A stretch of 64,000 nt of DNA, from contig CM074699.1 of assembly GCA_037367355.1 (NCBI GenBank), positions 124,001 to 188,000 of the forward strand, given 5' to 3'. Each line of letters starts with the position of its first letter. The stretch's first letter is position 1. This document shows positions 11,101 to 23,594 of the stretch, piece by piece. The DNA comes from Neoscytalidium dimidiatum. Taxonomy: Eukaryota > Ascomycota > Dothideomycetes > Botryosphaeriales > Botryosphaeriaceae. Position numbers and translations under genes: made by a program. A model generated the notes under the pieces. That model saw nothing but the letters and a program-made list of their open reading frames with translations. It was not told the DNA's origin and ran no database searches.

Positions 11101-14010
11101 AATACCCCTATTACTAGGAACGTAGCCCGCGTTTAAGCCTATCTACTCTCTTTCTAAGAACGAGGCCGAGGCACTAAGGGAGTATCTTAAAACGAACCTA
11201 GAAAGAGGATATATCCGACCCTCTACGTTACCGGCCGGATACCCCATCTTATTCGTACCTAAGAAAAATAGTAAGCTCCGCCTCTATATCGACTATAGAT
11301 AATTAAACGATATTACGGTAAAAAACCGATACCCGTTACTACGTATCGATAAATTATAGAATAGACTAAGAAAAGCTAAATACTTTACTAAGCTAGACCT
11401 TAGGGAAGGTTATTACCTCGTCTAGATAAAAGAAGGTAAAGAATAGAAGACGGCTTTCCGAATAAGATTCGGATATTACGAGTATACGGTAATGCTATTC
11501 GGACTTACTAATATACCGGCTACGTTCTAGAGCCTAGTTAACGATATACTACGACCGTATTTAGACGTATTCGCACTAGCCTACCTAGACGATATCCTAA
11601 TATACTCGGAAACGCTCGAAGAATATACCGAGTACGTATATAAAGTCCTATAGGCACTAGAGGAACGGAACCTCCAGATAGCTCCTAATAAGAGCGAATA
11701 GTATATATAGAAAACTAAGTACCTCGGGTTTATTATTACCCTAGAATATATTAGTATAGACGAGAAGAAACTAGACGCGATAAGAGAATAGCCTACGCCG
11801 AAAACCGTTAAAGAAGTATAATCCTTCCTTAGCTTTACTAACTTTTACTAGAAGTTTATTCTAAACTATACGAAGGTATTAGCTCCGCTTATAGATTGAA
11901 CTAAAAAAGAATATAGATTTATATAGGGAGAAAGATAGTAGAATGCTTTCGACTTATTAAAACGAATATTTATAGAAGCACCGGTCTTAGGACTATTCTA
12001 TCCTAACCTACCTATAACGGTAGAAACCGACGTATTAGACTACGCTATCGGAGTAGTTTTAAGCTAGCTAGACGAGTAAGATAGACTACATCCTATCGCG
12101 TATTATTTCCGAAAGATAATAGGTCTAGAAAGGAACTACGACGTCTACGATAAAGAACTCCTAGCTATCGTTACGGCCTTTAAAGAATAGAGATACTACC
12201 TCGAAGGAGCTAAGTACTAGGTTATAGTCTACTACGACTATAAGAACCTCTTATACTTTACTACTACGAAAGAACTAAACCGAAGATAGGTTAGATAGGC
12301 TAAAGAACTAGCGTTCTACGATATAAAGATTACCCACCAAAGGATTAAAAACGCTCGCCGTAGACGCCAAGTAGAAGAACCGACTATATAGAAGGGAAGC
12401 TAGAACTATAACCGGTAATACTAGTAGAGTAGAAAGACGGGTCTTTTATACCCGATAAACGCTAGATCTCCGCTATATATAGAAGAAAGAAGAAACCCGA
12501 TAGGTCGCTTACCCCGGCTAGGCTAGTAGCCTTAGCGATACGCCTAGAAAGCTACGAATAGAATCGTAAAATCCGAGAAGCCTACGCGGAAGACGCTACG
12601 GTATAAGAAATTAGAAATCTAGAAAACGACCCCCGAGTAACTAAAGACGTAGATAGAACAATCCTATTTTTAGGATTAATCTACGTCCCGGTAAAACTAC
12701 GGGAGGAACTCGTAAAGGATATATACGAGGCCCCAGCGTATAGTTATTAAGGAACCGAGAAGACGATCGAGAGAATTACGAGAAATTACTACTTTCTAGG
12801 GCTTAGGAGGATAGTCTAGCGGATAGTTACGTAATACAACCTTTATATTCGAAGTAAAGCGGCGAGACACGTACCCTACGGACTACTCTAGCTACTACCG
12901 GCACCTAAGCGCCCTTAGTAATCTATCTTACTAGACTTTATTACGGACCTACCTAAGTTAGAAGAACTACTTACTAGAGTTAAGTACGATTTAGTACTAG
13001 TTATCGTAGATAGAATAACGAAATACGCGTATTACCTACTATATTTAAAGAAGGCGAACGCGGAAGACCTTATATACACGTTCCTAAAAATCATCCTCGG
13101 CAACTACGGATTACTAGAAGAACTCGTATCGAATAGGAATAGACTATTTATATTACGATTCTAGTAGACTCTTACTAAACAACTCGGAGCGAAATATAAA
13201 CTCTTAACTACGATATATCCGCAAATAGACGGATAGATAGAACGGACTAATTAGACGCTAGAGTAATACCTACGCTATTACCTTAACTACGTATAGGATA
13301 ACTAGGTAGAATTACTACCCCTAGCCTAGTTCGCGTATAATAGCTCTAAGGCATTAGTAATATAAGAATCGCCGTTCTACGCTAATTACGGTTACGAGCT
13401 ATCGGCCTATAAAGAACCGATACCGAGTAAATTACTAGCCTAAAAGAAAATCCTTAAAGCCGACTAGCTAAAGATACTCTACGAATAGTTATACCTAGAC
13501 CTAGAATTCGTAGCCCTACGAATAGATAAATACTACGATAAGCGGCACTAGGAGGCACCGTAGCTAAAGAAGAGGGATAAAGTCTACCTCCTTAGAAAAA
13601 ATATTAGAATAAGGCGGCTAAATAATAAGCTGGATTTTAAGAAAATAGGACTATTTAAAATCGAAGAAAAAATCGGGAAGGTTAATTTCCGCCTTAAACT
13701 ACTAGAAATAATACGGATATACCCCGTTTTTTACGTATCCCTCCTAGAACTAGTACCGAAGAACGCTAAAACTATAACCTAAACGGAAGAAATACTCCTA
13801 GAAAATTCGGACGCCGACGAAAACCGAGATTAGGAAGTAGAAAAAGTCCTCGATAGCGGCTATATTAACGGTTAATTCCGATATCTCCTTAAATAGAAGG
13901 GAGAATAGGACGATACCTAAGAACCGCTAGAAAACTACGACGGATATAAACAACTTATTAATAAGTTCTATCGTCGAAACCCAGATCGACTAATACCGCC
14001 GACTCGTTAA
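8182..14010 (+). pseudogene. Gag-Pol of element B, destroyed by RIP
   Basis: The Gag part contains a zinc-knuckle-like segment near 9216-9265, with Cys codons changed to TAT/TAC and a C-x2-C...H-x-C spacing like the gypsy GDKWSxGHKC type. The aspartic protease follows near 10255-10300 (LVIIDSGA, then GNFVDP). A variable GAGCTA-rich linker lies at 10610-10740. The RT is at about 11115-11750 with [10 protein letters not shown] near 11579. RNase H is at about 12010-12330 (ETDVLDYAIG), and the integrase core at about 12740-13350. The C-terminal chromodomain at about 13836-13990 reads EVEKVLDSGY and later LLKWKGEWDDTWEPLENY once stops are read as Trp. Stops are almost only TAG and TAA, as expected from CAG, TGG and CAA after CpA/TpG mutation. 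The enzyme set would have copied and integrated the element; the chromodomain would target H3K9-methylated chromatin. Confidence 0.9.
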
Positions 14011-14056
14011 ATATAAAGAACCTAAAATCGAAATCGAGAAACGGAGACTACCGCGC

Positions 14057-14735
14057 CTAATTAACTAGCTCGGAACTCTCGGACGGCGTAGTAGCGGAAC
14101 TAACGCTAGACGACCTAATAGAATAGGACGGACCCGTAATAGCGTTAGCTAAGACGTCGCTACGTATACGCTTTACTAATCGCTCCTCTACGGCGCTCTT
14201 AGGGTTAATAGAATTCCTAGCTCCGCGAGCTACCTCTAAGCGATCTAGCTCCTTAAAGTCCTCGATAGACTACGTCTTCTTATTTAGTATTAAGCTACCG
14301 CGGCGTTATAGTAAGACCTTCTATTTCCGAGAACGCTCTAGACGGGACGAAGCGGCGCGTAACTTAGACGTTAGCTTAGAAATAGTATCTAAGGCCTCTA
14401 CCTTATTAGCGGTAACCTTCGTAATAGCACGCTCTAGACGAACGACTAGAAGGAAAAGGTTAGAATAAGTTAAATAAGATTAAGGGGAACTTATAATTAC
14501 CCTCTTCCGTACTACTAGCGTCGTAATAGATATTACCGCGACGAGTATACTCGCCGTAACGCGAGTACCCCGGGGTAATACGATATACTACCGCCTTACC
14601 CTTCTCCTCTAATAAAAGATAACGAGTATAAGGAATCGGTATATCTAGGCCTAGAAGGTTATATAAAGAATTAATCTTCGCGCCGAGATACTTACGCTTA
14701 GCTTGCTATACGTCGCGCTTACGCTTAGGAGGTAT
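14057..14735 (-). pseudogene. Antisense accessory ORF of element B: basic N-terminus, apparent intron, coiled coil
   Basis: The minus-strand frame starts at 14735 with ATA (ancestral ATG) and the basic motif PPKRKR, a likely nuclear localisation signal. It continues about 110 codons, then needs an intron ending in TTCTAACCTTTTCCTTCTAG (branch site and acceptor). A donor after GCTA (GTAGTA) or at GTAATT keeps the frame. After the junction it reads as a heptad-like coiled coil (VRLERAITKVTANKVEALD, then KLTSKLRAASSRLER) and a conserved tail VKRIRSDVLANAI ending in a stop at 14057. It converges on pol, whose end lies about 45 bp away. The same protein is encoded in A and C. It resembles no family I can name; a nuclear accessory or regulatory protein is only inference. 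Confidence 0.65.
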
Positions 14736-14842
14736 TATAGGAAATACTTATAATAAAGAAAAACGAAGAAATAAGAAAAGCCTAGAAAGATATAGGCAAA
14801 CGGATAAATCTTCGGGCCGAAGATCCCTAAGGAGGGAGGTAG

Positions 14843-15582
14843 TATTACGAACCCCGGAATACACGGGCTTTATAGCTATAAGGGCCGCAAGCCCGTACGG
14901 GGAAAAGAGCCGTAAGGCCTAAGAACCCTATATATAGTAGAGCCGCACTCCCTAAACCCGCACGGGAAGACTAGAAATACGGGACGACGGCGCGTACGGG
15001 GATACTAGTAGGCAATAACGACCACCTATACGGAAAGGACGCCTACGGGCGCGATAACTAGAAAGAAGGCACGGACTAACGTAGAGCCCGTAGGGGACGA
15101 AGGGCCGTACGGGAGAGAAGTAGAAAAGCCGATAAGAATAAATACTATAGGATAAGAGTATAGCGGTAATATCGTCCGCTAGCACTAGTAGAAGTCGGAT
15201 TCTAGAAAAGAGGCGTTAGGCACCCAGGTTACGTAGGACCTATTAGGCCTATCTAGGGATTAGAAGCCTTAGTACTAATCTAACCCTTAGATTAATCTAA
15301 TACTACGACTAATCTAATAGTCGTCCTAATCCCTAGATTATTATAGCTTTCCTATAGTATATAGACACGCTCGTTAGGTAGTATCTTAACCCTCGTAGTT
15401 AACTTAAAGTTCTAATTTAATACTATATTAACTTAGAGGTAATAAGGCCTATCGAACTCCTATATTACGTAACTTCTTATTCTATTATTGCTCCCCTTTC
15501 CTCGTCTTTAAGGTAAACCCTTCGATAAACCCGAACCTACTAGGTGACTCCGAAGCCTAGTAGTAGAGGCCCCGTTATTATA
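14843..15582 (+). repeat. 3' LTR of element B
   Basis: It is 740 bp, preceded by the polypurine tract AAGGAGGGAGG (about 14829-14839), and matches the 5' LTR except for RIP-type transitions. It is followed by the second AATAT target duplication. Confidence 0.92.
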
Positions 15583-16001
15583 AATATAGTAGTAATATCG
15601 TTTACTAGTATTAGTAGAAGTTAAATTCTAGAAAAGAGACTTTAGCGCTTAGATTACGTAGAATCTACTAGACCTACTAGATAATAAAGAATTATAGCTA
15701 TTCTCTACTACGTATAAATAACAAAGAATACTAACTATTCTCTACTATCTAATAGATTATTATAGCTTTACTATAGTATATAGATACGCTTATTAGATAG
15801 TACTTTAATTCTTATAGTTAACTTAAAGTTCTAATTTAATACTATATTAATTTAAAAATAATAAGGCCTACTAAACTTCTATATTACGTAACTTCTTATT
15901 TTATTATCGCTCTTCTTTCCTCGTCTTTAAGATAAACTCTTTAACTAATTTAAATCTACTAGATAACTCTAAAGCCTAGTAGTAGAGACCCCGTTATTAT
16001 A
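15583..16001 (+). repeat. 3' LTR of element A, right part
   Basis: After the AATAT duplication the LTR of A resumes (TAGTAGTAATATCGTTTACTAG, matching the B LTR TAGCGGTAATATCGTCCGC) and ends CCGTTATTATA at 16001. Next to it is TTATC, part of LTR D, into which A inserted. Confidence 0.88.
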
Positions 16002-16522
16002 TTATCTAACGAGCGTATCTATATATTATAAAAGAGCTTTATAGTAATCTAGATCGATACTACTAGATTAATACCGTTAAATTAATAGTATTAGATTAAG
16101 AAACTTAAATTAGATTAATCTAAGTAGATTATATTACGTAATATAGGCGCCTAGACTCGTTTTCTAGCTTTTAACTTCTAATAGTATTTAATAGATAATA
16201 TTATTATTATACTCTTATTTTATAGTATTTATTTTTATTAGCTTTCTACTTTCTATCCGCGTAGTCTTTTATTCTTTATAGGTTTTCTATTAGACTATAC
16301 CTCTTTTTTAGTTACTACGCTTATAGGCGCTCTTTCTATATAAACGATAGTTATTATCTACTAGTATTCTTATACGCGCCGTTATTCTATACTTCTAGTC
16401 TTTCTATATAAGATTAAAGAGTATAACTTCTACTATATATAAGATTCTTAGAGTCTTATAGCTTATTTTCTTATATAAGCTCGCGTTCTTTATAACTATA
16501 AAGCTCGTATATTTTAGGGTTT
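16002..16522 (-). repeat. LTR D, minus strand, interrupted on both sides
   Basis: Read on the minus strand this is the same A/B-type LTR, including the stem AGATACGCTCGTTAG near its truncated inner end at 16002, where A inserted. Its first 11 bases lie at 24086-24096, on the other side of element C. No internal sequence of this element is recognisable, so it is a solo LTR or an end remnant. Confidence 0.85.
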
Positions 16523-17013
16523 TATTACGAACCCTAGAATATACGGGCGTTATAGTTATAAAAGATATAAACCCGTACGGGTAAGAAGTAGAAAGTTAAT
16601 AAGAAGGAGCGCGGCGGGACGATAATACTAGCCGCTCGTACGATTAAGAAAGTCGGGAATTAGAAAACGAACCTAAACGCCGCGTATTACGTACGGCCTA
16701 CTTTAGATCTCTATAAATCTAAGCACCGTATATCTACCCCTAATAAATCTACTATATCTAGATCTAGATTATTATAGCTTTACTATAGTATATAGACACG
16801 CTCGTTAGATAGTATTTTAACCCTCGTAGTTAACTTAAAGTTCTAATTTAATACTATATTAACTTAGAGGTAATAAGGCCTATCGAACTCCTATATTACG
16901 TAACTTCTTATTCTATTATTACTCCCCTTTCCTCGTCTTTAAGATAAACCCTTCGATAAACCTAAATCTACTAGGTAACTCCGAAGCCTAGTAGTAGAGG
17001 CCCCGTCGTTATA
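16523..17013 (+). repeat. 5' LTR of element C
   Basis: It is 491 bp, begins TATTACGAACCCTAG and ends CCGTCGTTATA. The U3 differs from the A/B LTR type. Confidence 0.92.
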
Positions 17014-20000
17014 CTTTAACTACTATTCTTATAGAAAAGAAAGCGATTTAATTAGAAAAATAGAAAGTATTTTCTTATCCTAAGAAGTGCTAATAGCATT
17101 AGCTATTATAGCGGACGCACTTAATAGTAAGCACGTATAAGAGGCGTAAAATACTCTAGACTCGTAGTAACCGTCGTAATATAGTACGGTAGTAGAAAAC
17201 TAACATCCTAATATACTAACTAACGAGGAGCTACTTAATATAATTCTAGAACTTCGAAATAAAAACGTAATTCTACGTATTTAGCTTACCTAGACACTAG
17301 CTCTACTACCGGCTACTAAGGTTAAGGTTCCGAAGCTAGACCTATATTACGGAAACTAAAAGAAGACCTAAGCCTTTATTACGTAGCTAAATAACTATAT
17401 ATACTTTACGTACGATAACTTCGCCGGCCCCGCCGAATAAATTCTATACGCTAGTACCTACTTTAGAGAATCGACGAAATAATAGTTCTAATCTTTTAAG
17501 CGGGAGTACTAGGAGAAACCCGTATATCTATAGTCCGAAGTAACCTCGATAATTTTTAGCGACTACCGAAACTTTATAAAGTAGCTTAAGGTAGTCTTTA
17601 GCGGCGTCGACGAGAACCGTCTAGCTACTAGGACCCTTATAAGCCTAAAGTAGAAAGAAACGGTATAGGATTATATAGCTAAGTTCTAAGACGTAGTATA
17701 CCTTATAGACGGATACTCCGATCTTACGCTACGTACCTTCTACTACTAAGGGCTAAAGAATAAGATTAAAAAAGCTATAACGTACTATAAGGAACTAAAA
17801 ACCCTTAACGATATAATTAAGCTAGCCCTACTTATAGATAAGCGTCGTATAGAGAGGTAGTTCGATAAGAAGAGGTATAACGCTAATACCTCGAGGTAAG
17901 CTAGGCCTCGTTATATCTAAGAAGGAGGCGACGCTATAAAAATAGATAATATAGTTCGACGGGATAAAAGTAAAAATAGAAAGAACGGTAATAATAGAGA
18001 TAAGAAAAGAGAATAGAGTAAGAAAGAAAAAGAGCTCTATAAGAAAGAACTATATATCCGATATAGAGGTAAATAGAGCGTAGAGTATAAATACTCGAAG
18101 AAAGAGTTACGAGAAGTAGCGGTAGCTATCTAGAAATAGAAGGCGCTACGAGAAATCGCTACTATAAAGATAGTAGACTATATAGCTTTAAGCTAGATAG
18201 CGTACTATAACGACGATTATACTATCTACTAGAGCGATAAGAACGCTACGGGGTAGTACCCTAGTAAGCTACGACGACTTAATATAATACTCCGAAAATT
18301 AGAAGAGACTACGAAGGAAGATATCGAAAGGCACTCTCTAGCCGACGAAGACCTCGTAAATAGTAAAACCGGAGAACTATACGATAGTATACTAGAGTCT
18401 AGCGAGGTAGAAACTATCGAGTAATAGTAGGACTAGGCTATACTTAACCGAATCGTAGAATACCTAAACCGATATAAAGATATAAGAAATATCGAATCTA
18501 ATTATACTCTTACGATCTACTAGACCCCCGAATTAAGAATAGATCTACTACCGTAATAGTACTAGATAAAAAACGGAAAACTTAGTTTACGGTTTTTCGA
18601 GAACGACGTATAGTATCTCTAGAAGGAATCGCTATTAAAAACGGCCGACGAGGTAGTATCCTAGCTCGAAGGGGAAGCCTAGGGAATATAGTAGTAGCGA
18701 GACCTCGCGTATTTACGCGATATAGCCTATACTCTCTACCGTTACGGTATAGCTACGCGAAGCTACGGCACCCTATAATAGATACCCGATAAAAAATACG
18801 GTAAACTAACCTTCTAGTACTAGATACGTAACGGATAAATCTACTAGAGGCGTAAGATTAAGTAAGGACGATATACTCGATAGAAGAATACTTCGATCCT
18901 AGTCGAAGAATAGAACGAGTATATACGCTACGAGATATTAAAAAACTAGACGGCTCCCCTAGCTAGAAACCCTAGAAGGGGCTAATATAAAGGTCCCTTA
19001 ATTAAATTATATACTTAATATCGAATAGAATATCTCGTAAATAGAAAGAACTTAAAATACTACTAGAAGTACTAGTTATAATTAAAGAAACTACTACGCT
19101 AGTAATAATCGATAGTAGTACGTAAGGAAATTTCGTAGATCCTAAATTCCTTAGAAAAAACGATTTACTATTCTAATCTAAGAAACGGCCCTACGAACTT
19201 AATACGTTCGATAGATTATCGATAGAATACGGTAAGGATTAGATAAGGATTGAGATAGGTTAGATACGAATAACCCTCGGAGATTATAAAGAACGAATTA
19301 ACCTAGACGTAATAATAAGCCCGAACTACGATATCGTCCTTAGGATATCTTAGTTAAAAACCTATAACCTATATATTAGCTAGAGTATAGAAACTATAAC
19401 GTTTCTAAAAGATAATTATAAGCGATACCTCGCGAACCTTAAGATAAAGAAGCTAGAGAGCCGAGAGCTAGAGCTAGAGAGCTAGAGCTAAAAGAGCTAC
19501 GAGCTAGAGCTATCTAGAGAGTACCTAGTAGAGGCTAAGAGGATATCCCTTAATACCCTACTACGTATAAAAAAATAAGGAGAATAAGCTTATATCGTCT
19601 ATATTAAGCCCAGCTTAAAATAAGAGCGCCGAATTATAGTATAAATTAGAAAACGGACCCCGAAAGTCGAGAACTCCCGGCTACTCGGAGGAGACTATCT
19701 AAAGCAGATCTACGAGAGGTATAGCCTACTAGGTAGGGCCCTTAACTAAATACGCGTAACGGAAAATACTACGGAACTAGAGAAAATACCCCTAGAATTC
19801 TAGAAATACGCCGAATTATTTTAAGAAAGAGGTAAAGAATTATTACCCGAGTATAAGCTATAGGACTATAAGATACCCCTATTACTAGAAACGTAGTCTA
19901 CGTTTAAGCCTATTTATTCCCTATTAGAAAACGAGGCTAAGATACTAAGAGAGTATCTTAAAATAAATCTAGAAAGAGAATATATTCGACCCTCTACGTT

Positions 20001-22790
20001 ACTAGCTAGATACCCTATCCTATTTATATCTAAGAAAAATAGTAAGCTCCGCCTCTATATCGATTATAGGCAACTAAACGATATTACGATAAAAAATCGA
20101 TATCCGTTACTACGTATTAATAAATTATAGAATAGACTAAGAAAAGCTAAATACTTTACTAAACTAGACCTTAGAAAAGGTTACTACCTCGTCTAAATAA
20201 AAGAAGGTAAAGAATAGAAAACGGCTTTTCGAATAAGATTTAAATATTACGAGTATACGATAATACTATTCGGACTTACTAATATACCGGCTACGTTCTA
20301 AAGCCTAGTTAATAATATACTATAACCGTATTTAAACGTATTCGTACTAGCCTACCTAGATAATATCCTAATATACTTAGAAACGCTCGAAGAATATACT
20401 AAGTACGTATATAAAGTCCTATAAGTACTAGAGAAACGGAACCTCTAGATAGCCCCTAATAAGAGCGAATAGTATATATAGAAAATAGAGTACCTAGAGT
20501 TTATTATTATCTTAGAATATATTAGTATAGACAAAAAGAAACTAGACGCGATAAGGGACTAGCCTACGCCGAAAACTATTAAAGAAGTATAATCCTTTCT
20601 TAGCTTTACTAACTTTTACTAGAAGTTTATCCTAAACTATACGAAAGTATTAGCTCCGCTTATAGATTTAACTAAGAAAGAATATAAATTCGTATAGGGA
20701 GAAAGATAATAGAACGCTTTCGACTTACTAAAACGAATATTTATAGAAGTATCCGTCTTAGAACTATTCTACCCCGACCTATCTATAACGGTAGAAACTA
20801 ACGTATCGAACTACGCTATAAGAGTAGTCTTAAGCTAGCTAAACGAGTAAGATAGACTATATCCTATCGCGTATTACTCCCGAAAAATAATAGGTCTAGA
20901 AAGGAACTATAACGTCTACGATAAAGAACTTCTAGCTATCGTAACGGCCTTTAAAGAATAGAGATATTATCTTAAAGAAGCTAAATACTAGGTTATAGTC
21001 TATTATAACTATAAGAACCTCTTATACTTTACTACTATAAAGAAACTAAACCGAAGGTAGATTAAGTAGACTAAAGAATTAGTATCCTACGATATAAAGA
21101 TTACCTACTAAAAGGAATCCGAAAACGCTCGCGTAGATACGTTAAGTAGAAGGACCGACTACGTAGAAGGAAAATCGAAACTATAACTAGTAATACTAGT
21201 AGAGTAGAAAGACGGGTCCTTTATACCCGATAAATACTAGATCTCCGCTATATATAGAAGAAAAGAGAAACCTAAGAAGTTACTTACCCCGGCTAGGCTA
21301 GTAGCCTTAGCGATACGCCTAGAAAGCTACGAATAGAATCGTAAAATCTAAGAAGCCTACGCGGAAGACGCTACGATATAAGAAATTAGAAACCTAGAAA
21401 ACGACCCCCGAGTAACTAAAGACGTAGAAGGAACAATCCTATTTTTAGAATTAATCTACGTTCTAGTAAAACTACGGGAGGATCTCGTAAAGAATATATA
21501 TAAGGCCCTAGCTTATAGCTACTAAGGAACCGAGAAGACGATCGAGAGGATTACGAGAAATTACTACTTTCTAGGGCTTAGAAGGATAGTCTAACGAATA
21601 GTTACGTAATACGACCTCTATATTCGAAATAAGGCGGCGAGATACGTACTCTACGAACTACTCTAGCTACTACCGATATCTAAGCGCCCTTAGTAATCTA
21701 TCTTACTAGATTTTATTACGGACCTACCTAAGTTAGAAAAACTACTTACTAGAGTTAAATATAATTCGGTACTAGTTATCGTAGATAGAATAATAAAATA
21801 CGCGTACTACTTACTATACCTAAAGAAGGTAAACGCGAAAGATCTCGTATATACGTTTCTAAGAACTATCCTCGGTAACTACGAATTACCCGAAGAGCTT
21901 ATATTAGATAGAGATAAACTATTTATATTACGATTCTAGTAGACTCTTACTAAATAACTCGGAGTAAAGTATAAGCTCTTAACTACGATATACCCGTAGA
22001 TAGACGGATAAATAGAACGGACTAACTAAACGCTAGAATAATATCTACGCTATTACCTTAACTACGTATAAGATAACTAGGTAGAACTACTACTCTTAGC
22101 CTAGTTCGCGTATAATAGCTCTAAAGCGTCGGTAATATAAGAATTACCGTTCTACGCTAATTACGGTTATAAGCTATTAGCCTATAAAGAACTAATACCG
22201 AGCAAATTACTAGCCTAAAAAGAAATCCTTAAAGCCGACTAGTTAAAGGCACTCTATAAATAACTATACCTAGACCTAGAATTCGTAGCTCTACGAATAG
22301 GTAAGCACTACGATAAGCGGTACTAGAAGGCACCGTAGCTAAAGAAGGGGGATAAAGTCTACCTTCTTAGAAAAAATATTAGAGTAAGGCGGCTAAATAA
22401 TAAGCTAGATTTTAAGAAAATAGAACTATTTAGGATCGAAGAAAAAATTAGGAAAGTTAATTTCCGCCTTAAATTACTAAAAACGATATAGATATACCCC
22501 GTTTTTTACGTATTCCTTCTAGAACCAGCACTAAAGAACGCTAAAACCGTAACCTATACGAAAGAGATACTTCTAGAAAATCTAGACGCTAATAAAAACC
22601 GAGATTAGAAAGTAGAGAAAGTCCTCAATAGCGGCTATATCGATAGTTAATTCCGGTACCTTCTTAAATAGAAAGGAGAATAGAACGATACCTAGGAACC
22701 GCTAGAAAATTACGACGGATATAGATAACTTATTAATAAGTTCTATCGTCGAAACCCGAATTAACTAATATCGCCGACTCGTTAAATATA
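17014..22790 (+). pseudogene. Gag-Pol of element C, destroyed by RIP
   Basis: It has the same domain series as B in the same order. The zinc-knuckle-like part is near 18050-18110 and the protease near 19100-19140 (Asp-Ser-Ser-Thr in place of DSGA). The GAGCTA linker is at 19450-19510 and the RT near 19900-20530. RNase H, integrase and chromodomain (near 22600-22760) follow. The RT catalytic motif now reads YLDN near 20352-20372: the second Asp codon has mutated to AAT, so the enzyme would be inactive even without stops. Confidence 0.88.
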
Positions 22791-22831
22791 AAGGACCTAA
22801 AATCGAAATTAAGAAACGGAGACTACCGCGC

Positions 22832-23492
22832 CTAATTAATTAGCTTAGAGCTCTCGAGCGGCGTAGTAGTAGAACTAACGCTAAGCGACCCGATAGAATA
22901 AAACGGATCCGTAGCGTTAGCTAAGGCGTCGCTACGTATACGCTTTACTACTCGCGACTCCTCGGTATTTTTAGAGTTAGTAGGATTCCCAGCCTTATAA
23001 ACCGACTCTAGGCGATCTAGCTTCTCTAACTCCTTAACTATTTAAACCTTTCGGGAAATTATTAAATAAGCTCGACGATAAAGTAACTCCCTCTACTTTT
23101 TAACGCGATCTAAGCGAGCTATAGAGGTACGTAACTCTTAACGAGCCCTCTATTCGTCCCGCTCGACCTTTAGTAAGGCTTAGCGAACTCGGAGAACTAC
23201 GAGTAAAAATTAGAAATAACGAAAAAAAGAAAGATAAAAAGAACTTATAGTCGGAATTATTTAAACTACTAGCGTTATAAGCGGACTTACTCCGACGAGC
23301 GTACTTACTATAACGAGAATATACTCTATCTATCTTATATACTACGAAAGAAGAATTAGAGTCGGCCTTACTAGCGTTAGCTAGAAGATAAGAAGAATAA
23401 GAAAAAGATATCGGAAAACTATTACGATTAATCTCGTCGCCTAAAATTAAATATTTAGTATACTAGGCGGAGCGCTTACGCTTAGGAGGCAT
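22832..23492 (-). pseudogene. Antisense accessory ORF of element C: start codon preserved
   Basis: The ATG survives at 23490-23492 and opens MPPKRKRSA followed by a RIP stop, then a Ser/Tyr-rich stretch. An intron with branch TTTCTAAT and acceptor ACTCGTAG brings the frame into a coiled coil (ALLKVERDE, then RTSIARLDRVKK, RELLYRRAYLIISRKV). The conserved tail (VKRIRSDALANAT) ends at 22832. Stops inside are TAG or TAA at positions where Gln or Trp fits. It is convergent with pol, as in A and B. Conservation between C and B, whose LTRs have different U3 regions, implies protein-level constraint before RIP. Confidence 0.65.
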
Positions 23493-23594
23493 AGTAAGAA
23501 GGAACTTACGGGAAAGAAAGATAAGGAGAACGGAAATAAGATATAGATAGAAAGAAAGAATCTTCGGGCTAAAGATCTCTAAGGAGGGGAATAG

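Larger units (their letters stand above)
7443..15582 (+). mobile_element. Element B: full-length Ty3/Gypsy chromovirus inserted in the 3' LTR of A
   Basis: A complete 8.14-kb element lies between perfect 5-bp target duplications AATAT (7438-7442 and 15583-15587). It is bounded by 739/740-bp LTRs that start TATTACGAACC and end TTATA (ancestrally TG...CA). LTR differences are RIP-type transitions. The order gag, protease (DSGA-type), RT, RNase H, integrase, chromodomain is visible in frame through stops, followed by an antisense ORF and a polypurine tract. It retains noticeably more CA/TG dinucleotides than A and is therefore the younger insertion. No ORF is intact, so it is dead. Confidence 0.95.
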
